From Bilabrum cf. latius (taxonomy: Eukaryota > Bigyra: Bicosoecida > Bigyra > Bicosoecida), in NCBI GenBank assembly GCA_965178125.1, contig OZ237736.1, forward strand, positions 248,001 to 312,000: 64,000 nt of DNA. The letters are read 5' to 3'. Made by a program: the position numbers and the translations under genes. Shown here one piece after another: positions 33,501 through 46,600 of this stretch (the stretch's first letter is position 1; each line of letters opens with the position of its first letter). Under the pieces are notes generated by a model that searched no databases, was not told the DNA's origin, and worked only from the letters and a program-made list of their open reading frames with translations.

Positions 33501-36500
33501 ACTTGCAGGGAGACCGGCTGTCAGCTGCGCCTCAGGTGGCTGCTCTGATGATGGAAGCGGCCGCCTGCCGGCTCCGCGCATTGCGCGCCTCGACGGCTCA
33601 CCAGCTTGCGTTTTCGGACCCGCTGCCACCAGAGACCACAGGGGATGGCTTGGACCTCGCACAGTCTGCAGCGTTCTTCGGCAACGTCATGCTTCGTTTG
33701 CGGAATGACGCTGAGAGGAGCGCCTCCTTCCAGGTGTACACCGATCGAGATGCGATCGGGGTGACCACGAAGATCTCCGGTGCCAGCGTCGCGAAGTAGC
33801 TTCGGGGACAGGTGGTAGCTCAGTTGGAGCCGCTGGGAGCCAACGCGTGGCTGAACCCGAGGGACCATATACATCCATTGGCTGGGATAAGGCGGTTCGT
33901 GCAAGGACCAGACGCAAGCGGCACTGGCAGCGATGGCACCACCGCCGCCGCATCATCAGCCGAGACCAAGCGAGCATCGCTCGAGGACGGCGAGGACGGC
34001 GGGAACGCAAAATGCAAAGGAGGCGACATCGTTGCCTAGCTGGGGACCCCAGGCAGCTGGCTTGTGATCACGTAGACAGACGCGGACGAGCTGGTCGCTT
34101 CCGCAGGCGAAGATCTCATGTCAAGGCTGCCACCGCGGGACCGCTGGCTCGTTGTTGAGCTGCCAACCAATGATTTGTTTGGCGTTGGTCCTTTCATGCA
34201 CGAGCTGTGCGGTCATTTTCGGGACGCGTGCGCCTCGCTCCCTTGGTCCCTGCATCACAGCACGACTGGCAGGGTCATTGAGGGCTTTCTGCGGGGCGTA
34301 ACCCCAGGTCCACCCGCCAAAATGCCCGTGCGCACTGGGCTGGAGCAATTCAGGACCAGTGTCCAGGTGAGGGACTGGCCCCGGGCCCGCTACGCGCTCA
34401 AGCAGCTAGCGGGCCGCGTGCCCAGGCAGAGGCTGTGGCTGGAGATGACGAGGGCTTCAGAGGACCCTGTTCTGGCCGTTGAGATGCTTGCCACGGAGCC
34501 CGAGGCCTTTGTCCTTGATTTTTATCCCAGGGCGTTGGATTGTCTGGGCAAAGAGCTGCAGGTAGAGCTGGTCGCAGCTCTGAACAAGGCCATAGCGAGG
34601 TGCAGCAAGGCCAAGTACGACGGCGTGGTTGTTCGCCAGGCGACCATCTCTGGGGTGTCATCCTTCGCGGGTATCGGAGACGCGCCAGAAGTCCGGGCGT
34701 CTTTCTTGGCTGCTTGTCAGACTGGGGTGACCGACACGGCTGCTCACCTCTCTCTCCTTGGAGCCTTCGCGATGTGGAAGGACTGCCTCCTCGAGGACAG
34801 CATCATCCGGTCCATGCAGCCGACTAGACCGAAGGACCTGCTCGGGGGCATCCTGGGTAGCGTCCGGATCGATCCGGCGGAGGGTGCCGGCTCTCACGAT
34901 GTGCTGCCCCTGATGCAGAAAGTGCCGGCCCCGTGTCCGCAGCTGCGCTCGCCCGAGGCACCGTGCAGGGCTGCCGCGCCCCCAATGCTGATGCTGGGCG
35001 ATCGGAGCGCGTCGATCAAGGTGGGCGCGGCGTGGAATGTCTTTGATGGGGAGGAGCTGCTCGAGGCCTCGATCCGGTCTGTGATGGAAGTGACCCACTA
35101 CCGAGTTGCAGTGTACCAGCGGGTGTCCCATTTCGGCAGGAAATGCTCAGCAACTCTCCTGAAGACGCTCAAGAGCCTGGTAGACAGGGGTTTCCTGCAT
35201 GAGATCGTTGAGTACGACTAGAAGAAGGAACCGATGACGAAAGAGAGGAAGAAGTCGATGACGAGCCGCAAGGCGACCGGGATGGACTTGGGTGGGGCGA
35301 GACCGGAGGAGATCGGTGACCAGTTCATCCACGAGGTGTCCAAGCGGGAGCAGGGGCGACAGCTGTGCCTCAAGGCAGGCTGCGACCTGTTCATGTCAAT
35401 GGACTGTGATGAGTGCTACGAGGCCCAGGCTCTGCGATCCGTGTGCGAGACCATTGTGCGTCTGCAGTACGACGGTGCGGTTTGCCTGATGCGGCATTAC
35501 ATCCGGCACCCCTGCTGGGAAATGACACCGATGGATCGTTAGAACTACGTTTCTGTTGTCTGGAGGCTGTCGGAGCACCTGCCGTGCCGGCTGGGATGCC
35601 CCACGGGATTTCTACTGGACCCGACCAGACGAGTGGAGCACGCAACCAAGATCCTAGAGCTTAGGCCTGATCAGATGGTTATGCACCACTTCACGCTCGT
35701 CCGCAACAACATCGATTCGAAGCTGGGCAACGTGTCTAACCGGAACAACTACTTGGGCCACCGGGTGGGAAGGAACGGCAGGAAGCTGGATGGTGCCCTC
35801 ATCCTGAGGAACTTCGTGAAGTCTTTCAAGGACTGGAACCCGCGCGACCACCCGCTTGTGCACCCCCATCCCAGCGCCAATGATCGATTCTTTGGGGTCG
35901 TTGTAACCCCTAATCTGTTTAATATTGAGATCAAGTCGATGAAGACGTGCCCGGATCTCGAGCCTGGCAGTGTCTACCTCACCATACCAGATGCTGGGTA
36001 CGGCGAACCGTTTCTAGGCTGCGACGGACAGCGCTATGTGATACTCTGCGAGATGGCAGGCATGATGGGCCCGATGGGGGGACCACACGATCCGATGGAT
36101 CCGGGACAGGCTGATTTAGCTAGGATCGAGAGCCTAGAAAGCAGGCTAGAAAGACCCCACTAGGCGAGTGGCCATGACAGTGGAGGTGGTAAGTTCTTGG
36201 GAGACCCAGCGAGGGCCCATTTCTCATCACTTGACGACAAGTCGAACGGCAAAGCGGTTGGCGGGGGCACAACCGCTGCAGCAGCAGCCGGCGAGCCATC
36301 GCTCGCAGCACATGCTGGTCCCAGCGGGGCTGGGACACGCTCACATACCAGAAGAGACGGCGCATCAGCAATGCAGAGCAAGGGAGCGGGAAAGTATTCG
36401 GGAACTTGTGGTCATCATTCAACCGGAACTCTAATGGTGGGCACCGACGGATTTCCTGCGGATAGGGATCGGGACGGCTCGGGACGTGCAGGGCACGATG

Positions 36501-37297
36501 ACGGGCAACAGCAGTCTGCGCCGGACTCTGGCTCGGCCACCCGCAGCCACGCCCAGAGCCAGGGTCGCACTCCTGACACTTCAAAAGCATCCATCTCATC
36601 CAGCACCACCTCCGGCAGCGGCAGCGGCAGCGGTGCCACGGGGGCATCCGACGGGAAAGTCTTGGCAGATGCAATCCAGAGGACAGAGCACCTCCTTAAC
36701 CAATTTGCGAGCCAGATTGCCACCGCCACAGGCACCACGCACACCGCATCCGTGGGTCTGATCGGGGGGCACTCGGCCTCGCCCGACGTCGGCAGCCAGG
36801 CGTCTGCCAGGCACCTGTCAGCAGCTGAGCAGCTCGCGCACGACGACCAAGGGGCCTCTGGGCCCGTGGACGAGGCAGAGGCGAAGGCGGCGCTGAGCAG
36901 GCTGGCCTCAATCGGGATCCAGTCGCCCGCTGGCAGTCCGGGGCGGAAGGATGCATCGCACGGTGGTGCGGGCGGGACAGCGGCCGACACGTAGTGGGCT
37001 GGTGGGACGCGAGGAGGTGCCTTGGCTGTCGGGGGGAGAAGGTCAGGGAGCGGTGGGGGCGGCGCGGGCAGGAAGGGAGCTGCGAGCGGTGCTGGCTCTA
37101 GCGGCCTCGATGGCATTGATTCTGACGGGCTGGACCACGTGCTTGGCCACCGCGTCGCGGGGCAGGGCGTGGTGGACGGAGGTGGGGCTAGCTCCGGCGC
37201 GCACCAGCAGCTCTCTGGAAAAGACGGGGATGAGGCCAGGAGGTTGATTCAAGAAGGTCTTGCTGGCATGGATGACGATGGCCTCGGACTGGATTGA
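30509..37297 (+). CDS. Giant protein (2262 aa) with C-terminal glycosyltransferase-like domain
   Basis: One frame runs without TAA or TGA from ATG 30509 (first ATG after an upstream in-frame TGA) to TGA 37295-37297. Twelve TAGs are read: 30557, 30758, 31535, 31856, 33149, 33797, 34037, 34073, 35219, 35540, 36161 and 36992. The first 1450 residues are largely helical, with Ser-rich and Gly-rich linkers, and match no family I know. From about residue 1490 to 1815 there is a glycosyltransferase of the type found in algae and large DNA viruses: VGAAWNVFDGEELLEASIRS, VYQRVSHFGRKCS, an acidic metal-binding-type motif FMSMDCDECYEAQA, LLDPTRRVE, and MHHFTLVRNNIDSKLGN. The TAGs at 35219 and 35540 lie inside this domain. 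The tail is Ser/Gly-rich. No membrane anchor is obvious. Sugar and acceptor are unknown. Confidence 0.85.
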
Positions 37298-37643
37298 CCT
37301 TCGATGAATCCTGTATTGCCCTTCCGACATCCATAGACTAATTCATTTCTTAAAAGATGAAGACAATAAATGTGATGATTGCAATCCAACAAAATCTGTT
37401 CTGGCCCAGTGTGTGCGATCATTCCAACTTTCTCTATTCGTTAATAGTGGATCTCTTAATTTATAATACCGTGTAGCGTAGCTGCGGAGTATAGTTACAA
37501 TTAGTCTCCCCTGATCGGCGCAATTTATCTGTCGAACTCTGACGCGTTTCTGATCTTGCACGTCGTCGCCCTGCCAGGGCGACTGTGCGCCAGATCCAGA
37601 TCTAATTGACCTGTAATTTATCGATACACTATCTAGGGGTTAT
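37298..37643. other. Short AT-richer spacer between the two giant genes
   Basis: The spacer separates the TGA at 37297 from the ATG at 37644. It is visibly more AT-rich than the genes and contains several TAA and TGA in all plus frames. It presumably holds a terminator region and the next promoter. Confidence 0.5.
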
Positions 37644-40600
37644 ATGCAGGGCTAGACAAAACACCCTGATATGCTAGTGTCCAATCCATCGGAGCAGACG
37701 GTGCTCAAACTTTGCCACGCAGCTGGGCTTCGTCATGTGATATCTCCGGTAGCAATCGGCTCCGTACTTTCTGCCGAGTGCAGAGGTTTGGTAGAAAGAT
37801 TGCTGGCGCAGTCTACCTCAATGGCGGTATGCAGGTCTTCTGGTGCTTCAGTGGCGTTCGGCGCCGACCACGAGGAAAGTCAGTAGACTTTCGATGAAAT
37901 TGCTGGAACCAATCCACACAGTCCTGGTGGAAAAGATACTGGTGGCATATTTGGTCCTGTTCTACGGTTAAAGGTATGCGCAAGAGACGTTGCATTGGCA
38001 CTAGCAGGCCCAGGCTCGACCCGAGAACTGCTGGACGCTCGCGCTGCTTCCGCAGTGCAGCCAAAAGAGTCTGCCATGGATGCCGAGTCGCTGAATGCAG
38101 GTGCTAGTCCGCCGCAGCGGGGTGCATTTAACACGAGCAGTGCCCCCGCAACGACTTCCGAGAGCATTGCCGCGCTGTGTCCGAGCAGCAGCTGGCAGCT
38201 GCCGAGCCGGCGGGCCCCTCTGTTGCTACTGCCGTACCTCTGGAGGAAAGGATCCATTGCTCCTGCCATTGCGTGCGTGAGAAGGGCACGACGCGCAGCC
38301 CTGCAGCGGTACAGAATATCCACGTGCGGCCTGCAGGCCCTGCTGTCCCTGTCTGCGGATGGAAGCGGCCGCCTTATCACGGTTTGGTCGGGCCTTGCTG
38401 CGTCATCCATGGCCGGGCTGGCCGATGTCGGGGTCAACCGTTTAGGTAAAGCAGCTCTGCTGCTAAACAGAGCCGTGGACAGTCTCTAGAAACTAGAATC
38501 TCTCGCGAGGACATGCGGTGGCGACATCGTGGCCTCGTCGTCCAAACGAGATGGAACGATGGACACGGCGAGCACACGAGCGGCCGGCGACAGCAGCGAT
38601 AGCGACAGCGACTCCCTAAATGATAACGATGAGCGCATGCAAGCAGTGGATGACTGGCACAGGCAGCTCAGAAACACACTCGAGACGCTCCAGGCATCCC
38701 TGGAAGAGGCCGGCGAGCTGGCAGCTGCACCCGAGCAAGGAATCCTTGACGAAGGTCGCGGTGTTCGGGTGGCCCGGCTTGTCAGCAACTAGGCCGTGGC
38801 ACGAACTTTCAGCACGGAACTAGCCGCCACAGTACTACATCGCACGTACAGGCGCCGCAAGATTCTAGCTCGGAAGGCCAAGGCAGGTGGTTGGACTGCT
38901 GCAGGCCCGCACACGACAGGGCCTAGGCGAAGGACAGCGGCGGGGAGCCGGGGCTCGAAGCGAGGCACTAAAGGAGGAATCGCAATGCGAGGCATCTTAC
39001 GGAGGCCGCATGTTGCGAACAGTCTGGGCGGCTCGGTGACGAGTGGTGCGACAGGTGCTGCGTCATCGACCGCAGACGGCAGTAGCGCCAGCGGTATCAC
39101 CGGCACTGCCGCAGGTCAGGGCCATTTGGATGCGCCCCCCAAGCTGCGGAAAGAGGGATCAGATTCAGGTGCGTCCATCTCGTCGGCTGCAGGGAACTCC
39201 AGTGCTGCTGCGGAGCAGCGCGAGACTGGCTTGCACCCACTGCTTCACCCCACAGGGTCAGACGGCGCCAGTGGAATCGGTCACTCGTCACACGCGGGCT
39301 CCGCCTCAAGTGCGCAGCCCCGGGTCACACTCGGTGTGAAGGAGGATAACGAGTCGCTGGTGGTTGCGTGTGAAGCGGCAGCAACGAGCATGCTGAGAAG
39401 GCACGAGCGGGCTGCGTACAGCCGCGTGGCAGACATGCTGGAGGTGTTTCAAGATCTTCTGGCAAAGATAGTACGTCACTTGGAGGGCCTCAGATCTAGC
39501 ACTCGCAACCGAACTAGCTCCATGTCGGACAACTGGGACATGCAGAGAGAGGGTTCAGATAGCAAAACTAGCGACGGGGCTGGACACGTGGACTGCGTGC
39601 TGAATGCAGAGGAGCTGACACGTGTCTCACAGTGCCTCTACTCTGTGAGTTTGTGGAATTACACAGAGGTGCACGTGGGTTATGCTCAGCAGAATCGGGA
39701 GTTTGCCCGCGCGCTTGCTAGGGAGGTCGCGATCGACGCAACGGGTGCGATGGAGGTCTGCGCCCTGGAGCTCTGCGAAGCGGCTGCTGGCAGGGCGCAG
39801 CACAGGAAGGACGGTATCGTGCGTGCGGTACACGTTGGAGAAGCCGCTGAATACAGCAGAGTGATGGTGAGGGATTCAAGTTGATACGGTTGTTTGATTA
39901 TTTCGGCTCCGTTTGTGTAGTGTTGTGCTGTGGTTGTTGATTGGTTACTGCCCGACCGTTACCATGACCGGTAAATGTTTCCCAAACCAGCCCGAGCATT
40001 TTCCGAGTTGATTTGTCGCTTCTCGCAGCAAAAGGATCTTTCTTGTGGCAGCTCCTTGCGGTTTCCCGGGGCTATGCAAAGCGGCGAATCCATGCAGCAA
40101 ATGGACTTGTTGCCTTCCCTTGGCGAGGTATGGACTCGAGCCGAGATGGACGGCAGGCCAATGTGGGCGCAAGTCCCTGGCTCCGTGTGGACCATGCCTG
40201 AGGCCATGGGCGGGCATAGAGTCAACGCGACTGCTGCATCGCTCAAGTGCGTGCGATAGTCGGTAGGACGGGGAATGCTGATTGCATTGTACTCTGACAT
40301 TCGCGCCGTGCTGGAGCTGATCAAGGAGCACAAAGCAGCCGCTGCCAAGCGGAGGTAGCAGCGAAGGGGCAGCGGCCGCGTGGCGGCGGGACTTCTGGCG
40401 ACTACCTCCGGGGCGCCTGGACGGCGATCCACGTCACCGCATTCATAGTCCAGTCCCACAGGCTCGCAAGAGAGCGGGACGGATGTATCAACCGACGAGT
40501 TTGACGAAGATGAAATGCTTACAAGGCGTCGGTCATCGGCCGCGAAGGGGTTCGCTGCGTTGCTCTCACCCCGATCCGTACGGAGCTACTCAAATTCATC

Positions 40601-43600
40601 GCAGCCCCCTAACCTCTCTTTCATGACTCCGAGCATATCGAGGATGCATTCAGGGGGTGGCCCTGGTACTGGGCATAGCAGGCGTGGGTCACGGGGTACT
40701 CGGAGGAGCAGCCAGCAATCAATGCAGGAAGCCGCACCAGAGGACGACCCTGAGAATCCAGTCAAGCCGATTGTCGGTAGGCGCAGGCTAGAGCGGCACC
40801 TGCTAGCACTCTGCGCAGCGGCACGTGCCCTTGAGTAGCGTGCACTATTGGATACTGGCGAAGAATATGGTGTGGGGTGGGGCGCCTGGGTGGGGCAGCC
40901 GCCTGGCAGGCGAGCATTGAAGGCAGCAATGACTGCGGCAGCAGCACACAGAGAACGAGTGCACAAAGAGATTTTGCATGCCAAGGCATCAGAGGCGCGC
41001 GCAACAGCCGCTGCTGCAACGGCTGGCCAGCCGGCCTTTGGAGGCGGTTTCGGAGCCAGCGCAACTCGTTCCCAAGCGTTCGCACAGAGCGAGTGGGGGG
41101 CAGCAGGGATGCGCACCTAGCTAGATGAACCTCCAATGAACATTCGATCGACCTCGTTTGGTCATGGCGGCATTGCAGTCAAGGCTCACGTGCCTTTCTT
41201 TGGGTCTCCGGTGAAGGAGTCAAACGCTGAGACGCCGACCCCGGTAAGCTCAGGTGCGGTCACCAGACCCAACTCTTTCGAAGCTCCTGCTGCCAATACA
41301 CCGGCCAACAGCGAGCCAGGGTTACCGGCAGCTTTTGAGGTGGATACACCGTCTGCTGCGGTTGGGATAGAATCAAATTCTGTGCCAGCATCGGCCGAGA
41401 TTGGCTGGGGTCCCATCCCTGAGACAGCCAGTTCCGTCGCGGCGGAGGGCAGTGGGGACGAAGGGAACCGGGATTCTGACAGCAGTGACGACATTGAGGG
41501 CCTCATGCAGGCTAGCAAACCAGTCGACACCCGAGCGGAAGACATGCGACAGATATCTGCGCAGCAAGACAGGTCGTGGGACGGGAATGCAGCAGCGGCG
41601 CCGTGGATGTGGGGCGATGGTGTGGGAGTCTCGTGGGTTGGGCACGGGTCTTCCTCCAGCAGCTCTCAGTACACCAAGTACACGCCAGAGGAGCTGCTCA
41701 AGCGGTCTCCTCGCGTCTGGGTGTATGCCGTGTGGAGGATCTTGCGTGCTGCTGGTGTGACGAGGGCGTCGGTCCTGCCTCCAGCCCCAGTGGCTGGCCT
41801 AGACAGCGGTATGACCCCCTCCAATCGGGCCGGTGGGATCTCCAGCGGGTTTGGAGAGCAGTCTTCGCAGATGCCAACGGAGTATATGGCTCAGAGCGGT
41901 GCGCCTGGGGAGCTGGCTGAGACCGACGGGGTGGCGCTGGTGATGCTCGAGGCACTCCACCGGTGGAGTGCCGAGGTATCCGAGGCACTCAGCCGGTCAG
42001 GTTGCACCCGTGCCGGCCCAGCCCAGGCGCTAGAGGCCGCTGCGACGGTAGAGCCCGCAGCACCCCTACGCGGTGCGCCTGGCAGCGCTGTTCCCTACTT
42101 TGGCGAGGAGGGCTGGTGGCACAAGCACATTGAGCCCAAAGCGTCCAGCAGCGCAGGCATGCTGTCGAGTCCGGCAGGTACACACGAATGGCTGCAGAGG
42201 CCAAAGTTCATGTCTACAGCATCGCTTGACACGTCGAACGATTTCGGTGACAGCCACCCGCAGAGCACTAGCAATCTTTTCGGTGCCGCGCCAATGTCGC
42301 GCAGGATGGGCCGGGCATCTTCCATGCGTTCGGTAGGGTCGGATATATCTGCGCTGGGCGGGAGCGCACTTGTTGCCGAAGCACCAGACCAAGACAGGCA
42401 GAGCAGGAGGATGTTCCGTCGCTTCCTTCGTGTAGCGCCCGATTTGATGCTGTCAGACCAACCTCTCCCGTGGTGGACGAGCGATATTTCTGGCGCGCAT
42501 TCGATCGGCGTGTTTGGGCAGCTCCCACGCGACTTCGTGCGCAGTCGTATTTTCGGGTCATAGCTTGATTCATCCACGGCAGGCTTGTCAAGCATGCCAA
42601 GCATGACTGGAATGTCGCTTTCCCTGGCAATGTCTCGCAGCCAGCACGCCGCAAGCATGGTCGCATACCAGTCGACGACGGTGTCAACAATTAGTCCGTT
42701 CAGTGCCGTGGGTATCCAAGCCGGCACAGAGGCTCCCGATCTCTTCGTGTGGCAGTATTCGGACCCCCACGCCTCTGAGTGGTCGGGCGGCTCAGACCGG
42801 CGCAAGCTGCATAGGATCGGCAGCGAGATGCGCAACCAGTAGCCGTCCAGACTGTCCACCATTCACTCGAATGGCTCCACGGCCTCAAGGAGTAGGCAAG
42901 TCTCAGACGAATTTCATGGGTATGAACCTGGATCGTCGGTTCGATTTGATGTTGCGGGCAGCTCACGCGTGGGTTCGCCAGAGTTCAGGCGACAAAAATC
43001 CAGGGAGAGCGATTAGAGCCGACCACACGCCAACGACAGTCAGGAGCTTCCTGACCTGACCCAAGGCAGGTAGCACTCCATTCCGAGCCCTTCGAATTCC
43101 GGCTCGTCTGGCGGCCGATCACTCTCATCGGAAGCTCACAGCCTCGCACCAAACCCTGTGGTAGGGCTGTACGTCCCCCTGTCTAGCTGCGCCAGAGGGT
43201 CTGCACCGGATCTCATGGCAGTCGAAGCTCAGGCCAAAGCAGAGGCGGCGAAGCGTGCACATGCGAATCGTTAGGCTGATCAACAGCCCACGGAAGGCAG
43301 CTTGCTGCCCCTGCCAAGCCAGCAAGTCAAGCAAAGGCTCGTGCATGAGCACCAGGAGGGTACATCAAATGGTAGACCTATAATAGACAGTATCACGAAC
43401 ACAGGTATGGCACCAGGTACAGGTGCAGGGACAAAGGCAGGTGCAGGGGCTGGGGCTGGCGGTGGTCTAGGTCTGTCGATCCGCGCTCCCGGCCGGGATG
43501 CGGGCCCGGCGCCGTCTGCAAGCACAGGTGCAAGTGAAGGAGCTGGCGGTGGTCTAGGTCTGTCGATCCGCGCTCCCGGCCGGGATGCGGGCCCGGCGCC

Positions 43601-46600
43601 GTCTGCAAGCACAGATGCAGGTGCAGGTGCAGGAGCTGGTGGTGGTCTAGGTCTGTAGATCCGCGCTCCCGGCCGCGATGCGGGCCCGGCGCCGTCTGCA
43701 AGCACAGGTGCAGGGGCAGGAGCTGGCGGTGGTCTAGGTCTGTCGATCCGCGCTCCCGGCCGGGATGCGGGCCCGGCGCCGTCTACAAGCACAGGTGCAG
43801 GTGCAGGGGCAGGAACTGGCGGTGGTGTAGGTCTGTCGATCCGCGCTCCCGGCCGGGATGCGGGCCCGGCGCCGTCTGCAAGCACAGGTGCAAGTGAAGG
43901 AGCTGGCGGTGGTGTAGGTCTGTCGATCCGCGCTCCCGGCCGGGATGCGGGCCCGGCGCCGTCTACAAGCACAGATGCAAGGGCAGGGGCAGGAGCTGGC
44001 GGTGGTTTAGGTCTGTCGATCCGCGCTCCCGGCCGGGATGCGGGCCCGGCGCCGTCTGCAAGCACAGATGCAGGCGCAGAGGCAGGAGCTGGCGGTGGTC
44101 TAGGTCTGTCGATCCGCGCTCCCGGCCGGGATGCGGGCCCGGCGCCGTCTGGAAGTACAGATGCAGGCGCAGGGGCAGGAGCTGGCGGTGGTCTAGGTCT
44201 GTCGATCCGCGCTCCCGGCCGGGATGCGGGCCCGGCGCCGTCTGCAAGTACAGGTGCAGGCGCAGAGGCAGGAGCTGGCGGTGGTCTAGGTCTGTCGATC
44301 CGCGCTCCCGGCCGCGATGCGGGCCCGGCGCCGTCTGCAAGCACAGGTGCAAGTGAAGGAGCTGGCGGTGGTCTAGGTCTGTCGATCCGCGCTCCCGGCC
44401 GCGATGCGGGCCCGGCGCCGTCTGCAAGCACAGGTGCAAGTGAAGGAGCTGGCGGTGGTCTAGGTCTGTCGATCCGCGCTCCCGGCCGGGATGCGGGCCC
44501 GGCGTCGTCTACAAGCACAGGTGCAGGTGCAGGTGCAGGAGCTGGCGGTGGTCTAGGTCTGTCGATCCGCGCTCCCGGCCGCGATGCGGGCCCGGCGCCG
44601 TCTGCAAGCACAGGGGCAGGTGCAGGTGCAGGGGCTGGCGGTGGTCTAGGTCTGTCGATCCGCGCTCCCGGCCGGGATGCGGGCCCGGCGCCGTCTGCAA
44701 GCACAGATGCAGGTGCAGGTGCAGGAGCTGGTGGCGGTCTAGGTCTGTCGATCCGTGCTCCCGGCCGGGGTGCGGGCCCGGCGCCGTCTGCAAGCACAGA
44801 TGCAGGTGCAGGTGCAGGGGCTGGCGGTGGTCTAGGTCTGTCGATCCGCGCTCCCGGCCGCGATGCGGGCCCGGCGCCGTCTGCAAGCACAGATGCAGGT
44901 GCAGGTGCAGGAGCTGGCGGTGGTCTAGGTCTGTCGATCCGCGCTCCCGGCCGGGATGCGGGCCCGGCGCCGTCTGCAAGCACAGATGCAGGTGCAGGTG
45001 CAGGAGCTGGCGGTGGTCTAGGTCTGTCGATCCGCGCTCCCGGCCGCGATGGTGCTGGACATGGCGTTGCAAGCACAAACCAGCAGAGTAATGTGGTTGT
45101 TGATGGGGCGGGAGATTCCATACAGAAGTCTACCAGTGGGCTTTAGGATCAGTCCGCAGTGAATATCAGCTCGCCAAAGGCCTACCTAGTGGACGTGTAG
45201 CCGGCATCGGCGTCTCAAGACGAAGGCTCGCATAGATCACCTGCCGCCACCCTGACTGAATTCGTTCAGTAGGATGCCAAGGATGCTGCGAGTTAGGTTC
45301 GAAGGTCGGACAGCTGGAGCAGCGAGATGTTCGATTCGATTGCAGGCGTGGCGCACCGCGGGTCAAACAAACGCCTTGGCGGCTACCGGCGTGTTTTACC
45401 GAACCAGGACATTGGAAAATCGCTTGGCCTCTACGCGAGGCACAAAGCGGGATCTCCTTCCGATTGGTCATCAGTATCTGGCTCCAGCCTCGGGACGAGG
45501 GAGGAAGAGGACGGGGGCCGGCCAGCTGCTCTTTGGCTATCGATCCCGCAGAATGGCCCTGACTCCTGGTCCCGATCGCTGAACCCAGTGGCTGATTCGC
45601 ACAAGAAGCTTGAGAGACTTTCTCGGGTGTAGTCGGAGATGTCGGGCTCGCTCCATCGGTAGTCGATGCATGGTGGAGTCAGCAGTAGAGTCGGGAAGGT
45701 GGCAGCCGGCATTCAAACCGGTGGTTTCCTGACCGCCTCAACGAGCAACTTGGACACGCGGTAGAGCCGCGAACAACACGCTGCAGCGAGGTTAGGACAA
45801 CGTACAGCTGGCGGTAGCCCAGCCGACATGGACGCTCACGGCACTTTGCTCGAGGCCCTGCAGACACATGTCAGCGATTCCTCGCCTGTTCCTTCTGGGC
45901 CCTCCGGTGCCGTTCGGCGATTGGGCTCCGACTCATCCACGGGGACCCCAGCGCAGGATCAGGAGGACCCAGTGGCCCCTTCGACCACTAAGGGTGCTGC
46001 TGAGGGCATGTGGGGCGCGTCTGTGGTGGTCTCATAGCTTACCGAGCAGACCAGAACCCCGGATATTTCGGGCCCAGCGGGGACAGCGGCCAAGGATCTC
46101 GAACGTATGCTGGAATGGATGCGGCCGCACGCAGAAGACCTGCAGCTGCCTCCAAATTTCGGGGGACGGGAGGGGCCCGGGGGGCTGCTCCTTCGCTGGA
46201 GCTCCGTGATCCGAGCCGGTCTCGTGTCCGGCAGTGGTGCTCTGTATCGGTCTGGCGGGTGGTCTGGAGCTGGCGCCCTTCCGTTCTGGGCTCGTACTCT
46301 GAGCGTGCTGGCACCTGCTCAGCCCTCACACGCTGTACCGCACGGTTTCCCAAGGAACCGAATCGTCACGCTGGGGCGGAGCTCTTTGCTGATGAGCGAG
46401 CGAGAGGACAAGATTGCTGCGGCGGAAGCGATGGTCCTCTCCGCGGGACGGGCCGCAATGACGTCAGCGGGTCATGCTGCAGTCCTATTGAGCCGAGAAG
46501 CGAAGCATCTGCAGGAGGAGTTTCTCAAGAAGCTGAGCCAACACCAGGATGCCACTGAGGGGGCTGCCCAGAACGAGTAGAGTGACGACGCTGACGGCAA

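Noticed and set aside
43280-45121. 613-codon minus-strand ORF rich in Pro, Ala and Arg
   Set aside because: It lies antisense to the in-frame repeat of the giant plus-strand protein. Its openness follows from the repeat composition, and its flanks do not continue as coding.
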